From Hyphomicrobiales bacterium (GTDB lineage Bacteria > Pseudomonadota > Alphaproteobacteria > Rhizobiales > JAJFHC01), in NCBI GenBank assembly GCA_021775835.1, contig JAJFHC010000070.1, positions 1 to 64,000 of the forward strand: a DNA stretch of 64,000 bases. The letters are read 5' to 3'. The position numbers were made by a program, and so were the translations under genes. The notes beneath the pieces were generated by a model. It was not told the origin of the DNA. It made no database searches and worked only from the letters and a program-made list of their open reading frames with translations. Positions 42,497-51,011 of this stretch are shown here, in pieces (the stretch's first letter is position 1; each line of letters begins with the position of its first letter).

Positions 42497-43933
42497 TTAT
42501 ACGCCCATCTCCGTGACAAACTTGGTTCTCAAAAACGCTTCCAGTCCCTCGATGCCGCCTTCGGAACCGTATCCACTTTCGTTGACACCACCAAACGGTG
42601 TCTCCGGTGTGGATACGCCCAGATGGTTGATTCCCACAAGACCTGTATCGATCGCATCGGCCAGGGCTGTCGCACGCGCACCGTCCTTGGTAAAGGCGTA
42701 TGCTGCCAGTCCCACTTCGACCTTGTTTGCCCGGCCCACCACATCGTCGAAATCCTTGAACGAGGTTACAGGAGCGACCGGCCCAAAGGGTTCGTCGTTC
42801 ATTATCAATGCGTCTTCGGGCACGTTCTTCAGAACTGTCGGGGCAAAGAAATGGCCCTGGTTGCCGATACGTTCACCGCCGGTCAGCACTTCGGCTCCGC
42901 GGTCCTTGGCGTCTGCAATCAGTTCTTCCATCCAGTCGATACGCCGTTCGGCGATCAACGGCCCCATCTGGACACCCTCGTCCATGCCGTTGCCAACTTT
43001 GAACTCGGACGCCTTCTTCGCAAAGGAATCCGCAAATCGGTCAAGCAGGCTCTCCTGCACATAAAAGCGCGACGGCGAAATGCAGACCTGCCCGGCGTTG
43101 CGGAATTTGCCGGCAACCGCCATCGTCGTCGCCGCGTCGATGTCGGCGTCTTCAAACACCATGAACGGCGCCTGACCTCCGAGTTCCATCGTGCACCGTT
43201 TCAGGGTATCCGCTGCCAGCTTCTGGAGATGCTTGCCGATCGCTACACTTCCCGTAAATGAAAGTTTGCGCAACACAGGCGATGCCAGCACATGACGCGC
43301 CACTTCGTCCGGCACGCCGAAAACCACGTTGATCACACCGCCTGGAACACCCGCGTCATGGAAACACCTGGTAATGGCCAGGCATGTGCCAGGAGTTTCC
43401 TCGCTTGCCTTGATCACGATCGAACAACCGGCAGCCAGCGCTCCGGCGACCTTGCGGATGACATTGACGCCAGGAAAGTTCCAAGCAACAAATGCGGCTG
43501 CGGGTCCGACCGGTTCTTTCGTCACCATCTGCCTTGCGCCGGGAAACCGCGGCGGCACCAGTCTACCATAGGCACGTTTGCCTTCTTCACCGTACCAGCG
43601 CGTGGCGCCAATCACGAAATCGAGCTCGAGCTTGGCTTCCCCGAACGGCTTGCCCATTTCCAGGGTCAATGTGGTTGCAATGGCATCCTTGCGTTCCTCA
43701 ATCAGGCGGGCAGCCTGTTCCATGATCACCTGACGCTCTACCGCTGTCTTTGAGCGCCACTCCTTAAAGCCTTCGGAACAAGCAGCTATGGCCGCGTCAA
43801 GATCGGCGGGACTTGCATGGGGCAGCTGACCCAGCACTTCTTCCGTTGCTGGATTGATAACGGGTTCCGTCTTGCCAGACGTTCCTTGTGTCCATTCCCC
43901 GCCGATAAACAGTGATAGTTCCTCGTATTGCAT
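42497..43933 (-). CDS. NAD(P)-dependent aldehyde dehydrogenase, succinate-semialdehyde dehydrogenase-like
   Basis: A 478-residue ALDH. FVAWNFPGVNVIRKVAGALAAGCS, MELGGQAPFMVFEDAD (catalytic Glu), GQVCISPSRFYVQE (catalytic Cys) and NDEPFGPVAPV are all present. The closest general group is GabD and related semialdehyde dehydrogenases, but betaine-aldehyde dehydrogenases are near too. GGGAAG precedes the ATG at 43933; the longer frame to 44008 is not needed. It could finish oxidation of an aldehyde released by the oxygenases and aldolase nearby. Confidence 0.9.
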   Translation of the reverse strand: MQYEELSLFIGGEWTQGTSGKTEPVINPATEEVLGQLPHASPADLDAAIAACSEGFKEWRSKTAVERQVIMEQAARLIEERKDAIATTLTLEMGKPFGEAKLELDFVIGATRWYGEEGKRAYGRLVPPRFPGARQMVTKEPVGPAAAFVAWNFPGVNVIRKVAGALAAGCSIVIKASEETPGTCLAITRCFHDAGVPGGVINVVFGVPDEVARHVLASPVLRKLSFTGSVAIGKHLQKLAADTLKRCTMELGGQAPFMVFEDADIDAATTMAVAGKFRNAGQVCISPSRFYVQESLLDRFADSFAKKASEFKVGNGMDEGVQMGPLIAERRIDWMEELIADAKDRGAEVLTGGERIGNQGHFFAPTVLKNVPEDALIMNDEPFGPVAPVTSFKDFDDVVGRANKVEVGLAAYAFTKDGARATALADAIDTGLVGINHLGVSTPETPFGGVNESGYGSEGGIEGLEAFLRTKFVTEMGV

Positions 43934-44359
43934 TGTGTTCTTCCCAATTTTCCGTAGTGCTCGAATTCCAGTCAACGTTTCCACCATGTCGCCGCCGCCG
44001 ATCGCCATGATGTGAAGGCGTGGTCGTCAATACCAGTGTCACTTCAATGTGTGCAGATCACATAGACGGGTTCCCCCCGCCCCGTCAAATCCATGGCGCC
44101 TGCGAAACAAGACCCGCGATCCGGCAACCAGATCTCTAAAGCCCGGAGACAAGCACTCATTGGCGTGGAATCGCAAGCCAATTGCCGTCATGTGGAAATG
44201 TGCGGGATATCGCCTCTGGCGGTCACTCGTCGAAGTTCGGGATCTTGGTTTTATTGCACGCCGAATTTTTCGTCAGTTTGTCACCCTCGAAATTTACGAA
44301 ATCGAGACTGAGCCCGATTGTCATTCAAGGCAAGGCACCCAGGATTATAGAGACTATCG
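43934..44359. other. intergenic region, no gene recognised
   Basis: A 426-base spacer upstream of the aldehyde dehydrogenase and downstream of the Usg gene, both on the minus strand. Open frames on the plus strand here (for example 44049-44666) have no recognisable domain and run antisense through usg, so I do not call them. The ALDH promoter should lie within it; I see no strong hairpin or repeat. Confidence 0.5.
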
Positions 44360-44629
44360 TCAGTTCAGCATGTACTGGCCATCAACCTTGCGCCATTCCC
44401 CGGGGCCGATGAGCCGTTTGTGGGCGAACCTGACGGAATGGAGTTTGCCGTCGAGCTTCTTTTCCCAGAACTCCAGAAACTTGTGCATTTCGGGAAAGTC
44501 CGGCGCAAGATCATATTGCTGCCAGATGTACGATTGCAGCAAGTCGGGGAAGTCAGGCAAATGGTATAGAATATTGGCCGTCGTCATGCCGTACCCTTTC
44601 AACTGCATCTCAATTTCCCGTTTCTGCAT
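44360..44629 (-). CDS. usg: Usg-family small protein
   Basis: An 89-residue protein of the alphaproteobacterial Usg family, recognised by LKGYGMTTANILYHLPDFP, LLQSYIWQQYDLAPDFP and VRFAHKRLIGPGEWRKVDG. The name comes from its place near trp genes in some genomes; the biochemical function is not known. GGAGAGGA lies about eight bases before the ATG at 44629, so the ATG at 44671 is not preferred. It is monocistronic here. It is one of the better pointers to an alphaproteobacterial host. Confidence 0.87.
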   Translation of the reverse strand: MQKREIEMQLKGYGMTTANILYHLPDFPDLLQSYIWQQYDLAPDFPEMHKFLEFWEKKLDGKLHSVRFAHKRLIGPGEWRKVDGQYMLN

Positions 44630-44830
44630 ATCGTCGGTCCTCTCCTTGATGACGTTATGCAAATGATGCATTCAATGAAATGTTGACACAAGCTTGACAG
44701 ATCGAAAATCGCTTTGATTTCATAATTTTAGCAGCATCATCTGACGAGTGCTATCAAGCTGAAATGGAAGAGATATCGCGCATTTTCCCGCATCGAATCG
44801 CAAATCAGCACAAACCAGGAAAATGGGACG

Positions 44831-46120
44831 TCACTCATCGGGAATTTTGGTGACGCTTTCGCATGAGTCTCGGTCGTCGACAAGCAGTTCGTCTTCGGCC
44901 TCCAGAGCATAGACGGACGCAGAGGTCTTGGGCACGGGCATAAAGTCCATTGCTTCAACCCTGTCGCGTCGTCGGGTAACCATCATTCGCAGGGATAGGA
45001 ATACCGCAAGCGCTCCCAATACAATGGATATGAAGACAAAAAGCGCACCTGGTTCTCCGTCCTGCATGATCAGCGCAGCCACCGGCGGCCCAATCATGGC
45101 GCCGGCGGAATAGAGGAGCAGAAGGCCGCCACTGATCTCGACGAACCTATTATTCGCCACGTTGTCATTGGCATGAGCCAGACACAGGGCATATAGCGGA
45201 ACCATGAGCGCGCCGTGCGCGATGGCTACACTGTAGGTCAGCCAAGCGGAGTCGAGTTCCCAGAACGCAATCAGCAATCCGGTTCCCACCGTCCCCAGGG
45301 CTGTAAAAATGATGACCAGACGCCGGTCGATGCTGTCGGACAGGCGTCCCAACGGCCACTGGGAGATTGTACCGCCCAGGACAAAAGCCGCCATGAATAT
45401 CGTGATCTGCAGGACATCCATGCCCCGTTGTTGACCAAAAACCGGCCCCAGAGACCAGAATGCACCTTCTGCCAGACCAACCATGAAACAACCGATGGCC
45501 CCTGCAGGAGAGACTCGCATGAGTTCCATCAGATTAAGTCTGGCGGTCGGGATGGGTTTAGGCGCGGTGGTCGGTGTCAGGGCGAGAGGCACGATCGAAA
45601 TGCACACGAGCATTGCAACGAATGAAAACAGTGCCTGCGCCTTGGTGTCATCAAGGTTGACCATGAGTTGGCCAATCATTGTGGCGATATTGCCGACAAT
45701 GATGTAGATCGAAAGGACCCGGCCCCTGATCTCGTTTCCAGACTGATCGTTCAGCCAGCTTTCGGCAACCAGGAACAGGACGGCAAGACACACGCCGGTG
45801 AGAAAGCGCAGCACACCCCAAATGTATGGATCAAGAGCGAGAGGAAAAACCAAAGTCAGTGCTGCAAAAAGAGCCGCGGATCCTGCAAAACACCGGATGT
45901 GCCCCACAGAACCGATAAGCATCGGCCCGCCAAAACAACCTATGACGAATCCTGAAAAATAGGCCGTGCCCAGTAATCCGACCAATGTAGTGGAGAACTG
46001 TTCCTGATCTGCCCGCAATGGCAGCAGCGTTTGGAACAACGCAGAGCCCGCCAGCACGAAGCCTGCGCACAACAGCAGCATGGCAATGGAAGCTGCCCGG
46101 CTGAGGACAATTCCAGACAT
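44831..46120 (-). CDS. MFS transporter (YcaD-like)
   Basis: A 429-residue transporter with 12 predicted helices. GCFGGPMLIGSVGHIRCF corresponds to the MFS loop 2-3 motif, and LGGTISQWPLGRLSDSIDRR to the repeat in the second half, which is the pattern of YcaD and related poorly characterised exporters. The last 40 residues are hydrophilic and acidic. The ATG at 46120 follows GGAAAA; the annotated frame could also begin at TTG 46132. It is divergent from the MOSC gene. Substrate unknown. Confidence 0.87.
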   Translation of the reverse strand: MSGIVLSRAASIAMLLLCAGFVLAGSALFQTLLPLRADQEQFSTTLVGLLGTAYFSGFVIGCFGGPMLIGSVGHIRCFAGSAALFAALTLVFPLALDPYIWGVLRFLTGVCLAVLFLVAESWLNDQSGNEIRGRVLSIYIIVGNIATMIGQLMVNLDDTKAQALFSFVAMLVCISIVPLALTPTTAPKPIPTARLNLMELMRVSPAGAIGCFMVGLAEGAFWSLGPVFGQQRGMDVLQITIFMAAFVLGGTISQWPLGRLSDSIDRRLVIIFTALGTVGTGLLIAFWELDSAWLTYSVAIAHGALMVPLYALCLAHANDNVANNRFVEISGGLLLLYSAGAMIGPPVAALIMQDGEPGALFVFISIVLGALAVFLSLRMMVTRRRDRVEAMDFMPVPKTSASVYALEAEDELLVDDRDSCESVTKIPDE

Positions 46121-46340
46121 TGCGTTTTCCAATCTGGTTCATGGGACGGTCGTGTGTCCCGGTCACGGCGACCACAGTCACTGTAGCGATTCTCGGAACG
46201 CGGCAACAGTGCCGTTGATCTTGGGCGCCAGACACAATAATTGAACAGAGCGCACATTCGCTCGGCTGCCATTTTGCCACAGAACACACCGAGAACGAAA
46301 ATCAGGTGCCCAAGCACGCCGGCAGGCAAGGAGAACACTG

Positions 46341-46919
46341 GTGACCGTACTAAATCCAATCGAAACGCAAGGCTTGGTTGACGCCATCCTCGTGAGACCC
46401 AGAGAGGCAGGAGATCTTCAAACAGGTCGAGTCGATGATGTCGGCGTTTCCTTTGAAGGTTTCGACGGCGACGCGCACAGTGGCCTGACTCGGCTTTCCG
46501 ATGTCAGGATCCGAAAGACATATGCAAAACATACGGTTATCCGCAACACTCGGCAGATTTCCATCTTATCGACGGAAGAGATGATACAGATTGCCGAACG
46601 CATGGGCCTGCCGGGCATTCTGCCCGAATGGGTGGGCGCAAATCTGTTGCTGGCCGGCATCCCGGAATTGACCTTGTTGCCGCCTTCCACCCGCTTGGTC
46701 TTTTCATCCGGCGCATCACTGGTTGTCGACATGGAAAACGAGCCGTGCCGCTTCCCAGGTGACATTATCGAAATTCACCATCCAGGATATGGCAAGCAGT
46801 TTGTCGCCGCCGCTGAGAACCGGCGTGGACTAACGGCGTGGGTTGAAAAAGAGGGTCGAATACACATGGGCGACACTGTTGCCCTGCACCTGCCTCCCCA
46901 GCGGATCTGGCACCTCTGA
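46341..46919 (+). CDS. MOSC-domain protein
   Basis: A 192-residue protein with a single MOSC (molybdenum cofactor sulfurase C-terminal) domain. GLVDAILVRP opens it, then FEGFDGDAHSGLTR, NTRQISILSTEEM, LPEWVGANLLLAG and the cysteine in ENEPCRFPG. Stand-alone MOSC proteins often bind molybdopterin or reduce N-hydroxylated substrates with other subunits. It starts with GTG at 46341, eight bases after AAGGAGA. No molybdenum enzyme is adjacent. Confidence 0.88.
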   Translation: MTVLNPIETQGLVDAILVRPREAGDLQTGRVDDVGVSFEGFDGDAHSGLTRLSDVRIRKTYAKHTVIRNTRQISILSTEEMIQIAERMGLPGILPEWVGANLLLAGIPELTLLPPSTRLVFSSGASLVVDMENEPCRFPGDIIEIHHPGYGKQFVAAAENRRGLTAWVEKEGRIHMGDTVALHLPPQRIWHL

Positions 46920-47050
46920 ACGCGTAAAAATCATTTCAGACAGAATGTTCCCGCCACCGCCTTTAAATTGACGGCTGCATACGCCATTTACCGGTTGAAC
47001 GTAAACAACCACAAGCAACAACAAAACCTAATCGACCGGCAACTTCGATC

Positions 47051-47899
47051 ATGACAGAACCTTCAACAGCAAACGCCGACACGTCCGTACATCGCTTTGT
47101 TCAGCGCATCGTGGAGTCGGAAATCACGCGGCGCGCAATCATCATCGTTATCATCGTGAATGCCATCGTTCTTGGCCTTGAAACCTCGCCTACCGTGATG
47201 AGTTCCGCTGGTGGTCTGTTGCGCTGGCTAGACACCATCGCCTTGAGCATCTTCGTGATCGAAATCGTGTTGAAATTTTTCGTCTACCGACTGTCGTTTT
47301 TTCGCGACCCCTGGAACATTTTTGATTTTGTGATCGTCGCTGTTTCCCTGGCGCCGGTGGCTGAAGGGTTTTCTGTTCTTCGCGCTCTGCGTACCCTGCG
47401 TGCCTTCCGCCTGATCTCCGCCGTGCCAAGTATGAGACTCGTCATGCAGGCCCTGCTTCAGGCCATTCCCGGTATGGCCGCCGTCGTCGCCCTTCTCCTT
47501 CTTGTGTTCTATGTGACATCCGTCATGGCGACGAAATTGTTCGGTGCCGATTTCCACACATGGTTTGGCACTGTCGGACGGTCGGCTTACTCGCTATTCC
47601 AGATCATGACGCTGGAATCGTGGTCCATGGGAATCGTACGTCCCGTCATGGAACTGTATCCGTGGGCTTGGGCTTTCTTTGTTCCCTTCATACTCGTGGT
47701 CACGTTTGCCGTGCTGAACCTGTTCATCGCCATTATCGTGAATTCAATGCATGACGCTGCGTCGGATAACGACCCGAACGCTGCGGCTCAGGAAAAAGCG
47801 CTGCGCGCCCTGACCGCTGAGATTGCCAGCCTGAGAACTGAGGTGGCTGAAATCCGCACGTCTACCGCGAAAGAAGCAGACCCCGTGCATTCACTCTGA
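47051..47899 (+). CDS. bacterial voltage-gated sodium channel (NaChBac family)
   Basis: A 282-residue channel subunit. Helices S1-S4 occupy residues 28-125; the voltage sensor carries R111, R114, R117 and R120 at three-residue spacing. The pore helix and filter read TLESWSM at 187-193, matching the TLESW filter of NaChBac and NavAb, so it should be sodium-selective as a homotetramer. S6 follows (about 208-232), then a C-terminal region predicted to form the tetrameric coiled coil (248-275). In marine and alkaliphilic bacteria such channels support motility and pH homeostasis. Its stop codon nearly meets that of the charged protein on the opposite strand. Confidence 0.92.
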   Translation: MTEPSTANADTSVHRFVQRIVESEITRRAIIIVIIVNAIVLGLETSPTVMSSAGGLLRWLDTIALSIFVIEIVLKFFVYRLSFFRDPWNIFDFVIVAVSLAPVAEGFSVLRALRTLRAFRLISAVPSMRLVMQALLQAIPGMAAVVALLLLVFYVTSVMATKLFGADFHTWFGTVGRSAYSLFQIMTLESWSMGIVRPVMELYPWAWAFFVPFILVVTFAVLNLFIAIIVNSMHDAASDNDPNAAAQEKALRALTAEIASLRTEVAEIRTSTAKEADPVHSL

Positions 47900-47901
47900 C
47901 T

Positions 47902-49389
47902 CTATCGGTTTTTGGGTTTCTTGTTGTTGTAATAGCTTTCGTAGCGCTTTGCCGCATCACCTAGGTCAATTTCACGACTGTCCCAAATGTCATTGATGCT
48001 GCCCGGCCTGACGTCATCCAGTGACAGATCGAGATCCTCCACTTCCGTCTCATCGTCGTCCGGCACATCCCTGCGCGCTTTTCTGCCGCGCATTGATCGG
48101 GGTGCATTCTCCATTCCTTCTCCCTCCGGCGTTTTCGAACGCGCTGTAGGCTCAATCTCGGAGGGTTCGTCACGATCATTCTCATAATCGCGTGGGTCAT
48201 CTAAGTATTCGGTATCGTCAGGGGCTATGTCTGGGTGGTCGCCGGCGCCATAACGTTCTATCCGTTCAAAATCCTCCGGCCTCTCGTACACTTCGGGTTC
48301 ACGCGTTCTACGGCGCTCCGGGTTTTCGAAAACGTCGGGTTCTTCGAACTCATCCCGGTGCCGCACTCTTGAGCGGTCCGCCCTGTCGAAATCTTCCGGT
48401 TCTTCGAACTCTTCCCGGTGACGCGCCCTTGAGCGTTCAGGCCTGTCGAATTCCTCCGGTTCGTCAATTTCTTGCCGGTCACCGGTTCGATAACGCCTCT
48501 CCGTATCGGCATTCGAACGTTCATCCCGGTCCCGCCTATCAGGTGCTCGCGCTACCGGTGGCCTGCGCTGCGGAGACGGCCTGTCACCGTCATTCCACAT
48601 CTCGTCGATTTTTTCAGGCGTTATGTCACTCAACCGTACGAGCTTCTTTTTCAAGGGAACGCGCTCAGTCGGTGGAGCAACTTCACGTTTTTCCCGCTCA
48701 ACCTGAACAGGTCGTTCCGTGTGCGTGCGCACTGTGGAGACTAGATTTTCCCGCTCGGCGACAGGCCGTTCGACAACAGGTCGTTCATAAAAGACCGGGT
48801 CAGGTTCGGCTCTTGGAGCCCCGTCGGCAAAATGGCGGGTCTCGACATACTGGGTAAGCACTGGTCGTTCTATGTCCAGGATATCCCTCGTTGCCGCGGG
48901 CGACGGCTCCGGTTCGGTCATCTGCGGCGCTGGAATGTCATCGTCATGGTGTGGTGCGTCGGCGAAGAACGGGTTGACCGTGTCAGTACCGGTTTCGCGT
49001 ACGGGGCGTTCCAGAGCGGTCAAAATGAGAACTATGATCCTGATCGCAGCACTCCATTCCTCTTCGGAAAGAGAAGGAATGCTTTCACGGACACTTGGAG
49101 GTATCGCTTCTTCTTCAAGTGCCCAGACAATATCGGACAGCAGAATAGGCTTTCCCGAAATCATCGGCCCCAGCCACGTGACCGGCTCCGATCCATCCGC
49201 TATCGCGCCAAATTCAATGTGCTTTACGAGATTCACGTTGTCTGGTGTTTCCGACCCGACTGCCAGAAGCGCATCGCGCACGCGCGCAGTCGCCGGACCG
49301 AGATCCGACGGCTTGGGTATCCGGTTTGCCTGGACAATGCTTGTGAGGGCATCCCAAAGCAGCCGGCTTGTGTATGTGTTCACACCCAT
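47902..49389 (-). CDS. unrecognised highly charged protein with internal repeats
   Basis: A 495-residue soluble protein I cannot assign. Residues 1-135 form an ordered, mostly helical domain. Residues 135-495 are rich in Glu, Arg, Asp and Pro and should be disordered. Residues 305-380 contain about four copies of a 20-residue unit built on EEFEEPEDFDRxxRSRxRH. Two matching short motifs flank this region: LSDITPEKIDEMWND (253-267) and LDDVRPGSINDIWDS (457-471). The charge pattern suggests binding to a nucleic acid or a scaffold. No catalytic motif is visible. Confidence 0.6.
   Translation of the reverse strand: MGVNTYTSRLLWDALTSIVQANRIPKPSDLGPATARVRDALLAVGSETPDNVNLVKHIEFGAIADGSEPVTWLGPMISGKPILLSDIVWALEEEAIPPSVRESIPSLSEEEWSAAIRIIVLILTALERPVRETGTDTVNPFFADAPHHDDDIPAPQMTEPEPSPAATRDILDIERPVLTQYVETRHFADGAPRAEPDPVFYERPVVERPVAERENLVSTVRTHTERPVQVEREKREVAPPTERVPLKKKLVRLSDITPEKIDEMWNDGDRPSPQRRPPVARAPDRRDRDERSNADTERRYRTGDRQEIDEPEEFDRPERSRARHREEFEEPEDFDRADRSRVRHRDEFEEPDVFENPERRRTREPEVYERPEDFERIERYGAGDHPDIAPDDTEYLDDPRDYENDRDEPSEIEPTARSKTPEGEGMENAPRSMRGRKARRDVPDDDETEVEDLDLSLDDVRPGSINDIWDSREIDLGDAAKRYESYYNNKKPKNR
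48250..48477 (-). repeat. tandem repeat of about 60 bp coding for a Glu/Arg-rich unit
   Basis: Roughly four diverged units, each encoding EEPExFDRxxRSRxRH-like sequence, lie head to tail. DNA similarity between units is visible by eye, especially the middle two, which suggests relatively recent duplication. Confidence 0.7.
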
Positions 49390-49836
49390 TCGGTTCCTCG
49401 CGGCATGAACGGATATCTCCAGCCAGCGGAGGCGGCACCCGTTTGCAGCGTAAAAAAGACCATCACAGGCCTCAATGTGCTTCTTGCACCTTTACAGCCC
49501 ATCCACCTCCAGATTTCCCGCATTAACAAGGCGAATGCGGGCCGAGGCAGGCGCGAGGCAGTCAGGGCAGAAATCTCCAAACCATGAATCTATCACCGAA
49601 ACTGATCGTATAATAGATCACGTGCCTGTTTTTACCCGGCACCAAAGAGTCGCAACAAGCATGTTCCCGGCTGCCGTCAACAGGTCGGTCACGCTCAACA
49701 TCAACGCCAACCCAACGCGAGGATTCGGCGGATGCTGATATAGCGCCTCTGTGAGAGATTTGGTAGTGCAATCAAGACATCGGAACGCAAATTCCTATCC
49801 ATCGCTCACAATTGCGGGTCTGGACTCCAGTGTTCT
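49390..49836. other. intergenic region, no gene recognised
   Basis: A 447-base spacer between the charged-protein gene start and the hydroxyacid dehydrogenase stop, both on the minus strand. It should contain the promoter of the charged protein. Short frames on both strands show no domain, signal peptide or good ribosome binding site, and I see no strong hairpin. Confidence 0.5.
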
Positions 49837-50790
49837 CTAGTAATCAACGACCTTTTCAAGCGATTTGCCCGCCAACCAACGATCGAGATTGTCGGCAAAA
49901 AACTCAGCAAACCGACCCGGCCAGTCAGAGACGCTGTCTGCGGCATGTGGCGTCAGCACCGCGTTTTCCAGAGACCACAACGGGCTTTCCTGCGGCAGCG
50001 GTTCGACTTCAAACACATCCAGATAGGCGCCGCGAATGGTTCGCTCCTTCAGAGCATCGACGAGAGCGGCTTCGTCGACCACCCCGCCACGCGCAGTATT
50101 GAGCAAAAAGGCGCCCGGCTTCATCATTGCCAATTCGCGCTTGCCGATCATATGCCGGGTTTCGTCAGCCAATCTGACGTGAAGGCTGACGAAGTCGGCT
50201 TCCGGCAAACTGTCATGGAGTGCATCCATGGATTTCATTTGATCAATTGCGGGATGCGCGACCGCGTTTCTTCTCAATCCCGTAACGGACATTCCCATTG
50301 CCCTGGCCTTCTCAGCGACCAGGCCGCCGATTGCGCCCACTCCAACAACCAGAAGAGATTTGCCCGCGAGCCCTTCAAATGAAATTTGGTTCCACTGTCC
50401 CTGTTTTTGCTGATCGCGATAGGTATGAAAATTGCCATTAAGAGTCAGCATAGCGGCAAGAACCGTCTCGGACAGAAACGGAGCGAGAACGCCTGTACCA
50501 TTGGTTACCGTCAGCCGTTCCCTGTTCCAGGGCACGATGTGGTCATACCCGGATCCGCCGACCTGGAACCATCGAACTGAAGGGTAATTCAACGCCAAAA
50601 GATGATCGGCACCTGGAAACTCAGGCGATTTGAGGGAAAAGACAACATCCGGTTTCAGTCGCTCCAGAGCCGGTCCTACGTCTTCGGGTTGTGACGCATA
50701 TTCAATGTCCATCCCGGGAAACCGGGAACCAAGCACAGGCCTGATTTCTTCCGCACGGTCGCATATCACCAGAACGCGCGAATTCGACAT
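49837..50790 (-). CDS. D-2-hydroxyacid dehydrogenase (GhrA-like)
   Basis: A 317-residue NAD(P)-dependent dehydrogenase. The Rossmann loop is VVGVGAIGGLVAEKARAMGM, the catalytic Arg is in NTARGGVVDEAALV, the Glu in VFEVEPLP, and the His in TPHAADSVSD. The short N-terminal domain and this His segment fit the glyoxylate/hydroxypyruvate reductase GhrA group rather than SerA. It likely reduces glyoxylate or a similar 2-oxo acid. It is divergent from the CaiB-family gene with a 220-base spacer. Confidence 0.89.
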   Translation of the reverse strand: MSNSRVLVICDRAEEIRPVLGSRFPGMDIEYASQPEDVGPALERLKPDVVFSLKSPEFPGADHLLALNYPSVRWFQVGGSGYDHIVPWNRERLTVTNGTGVLAPFLSETVLAAMLTLNGNFHTYRDQQKQGQWNQISFEGLAGKSLLVVGVGAIGGLVAEKARAMGMSVTGLRRNAVAHPAIDQMKSMDALHDSLPEADFVSLHVRLADETRHMIGKRELAMMKPGAFLLNTARGGVVDEAALVDALKERTIRGAYLDVFEVEPLPQESPLWSLENAVLTPHAADSVSDWPGRFAEFFADNLDRWLAGKSLEKVVDY

Positions 50791-51011
50791 GACGAAGTTC
50801 CTTACAAGGTTCAGGTTTCAATTGTACAAGGGGCTCCTAGCTCGCTTCGGAACACACCACATTTTCCCATACCAGAGAAAAATTCGCCCGTCACGATTCC
50901 ATGGAGCGAAACCTGTCGGGATTTCGCCGGCCGATTGCTTAACGGCACTTGCGTCTGAGACCGTTATCCGGTCATTCTTGCCCGCTCCTAGAAACAGCCA
51001 GCGGATAGAAC

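Noticed and set aside
44049..44666. Plus-strand frame of 205 codons across the ALDH-Usg gap
   Set aside because: It runs antisense through the supported usg gene and shows no motif or ribosome binding site.
48192..48857. Plus-strand frame of 221 codons opposite the charged repeat protein
   Set aside because: Cysteine- and proline-rich shadow produced by the repetitive Glu/Arg coding sequence on the other strand.
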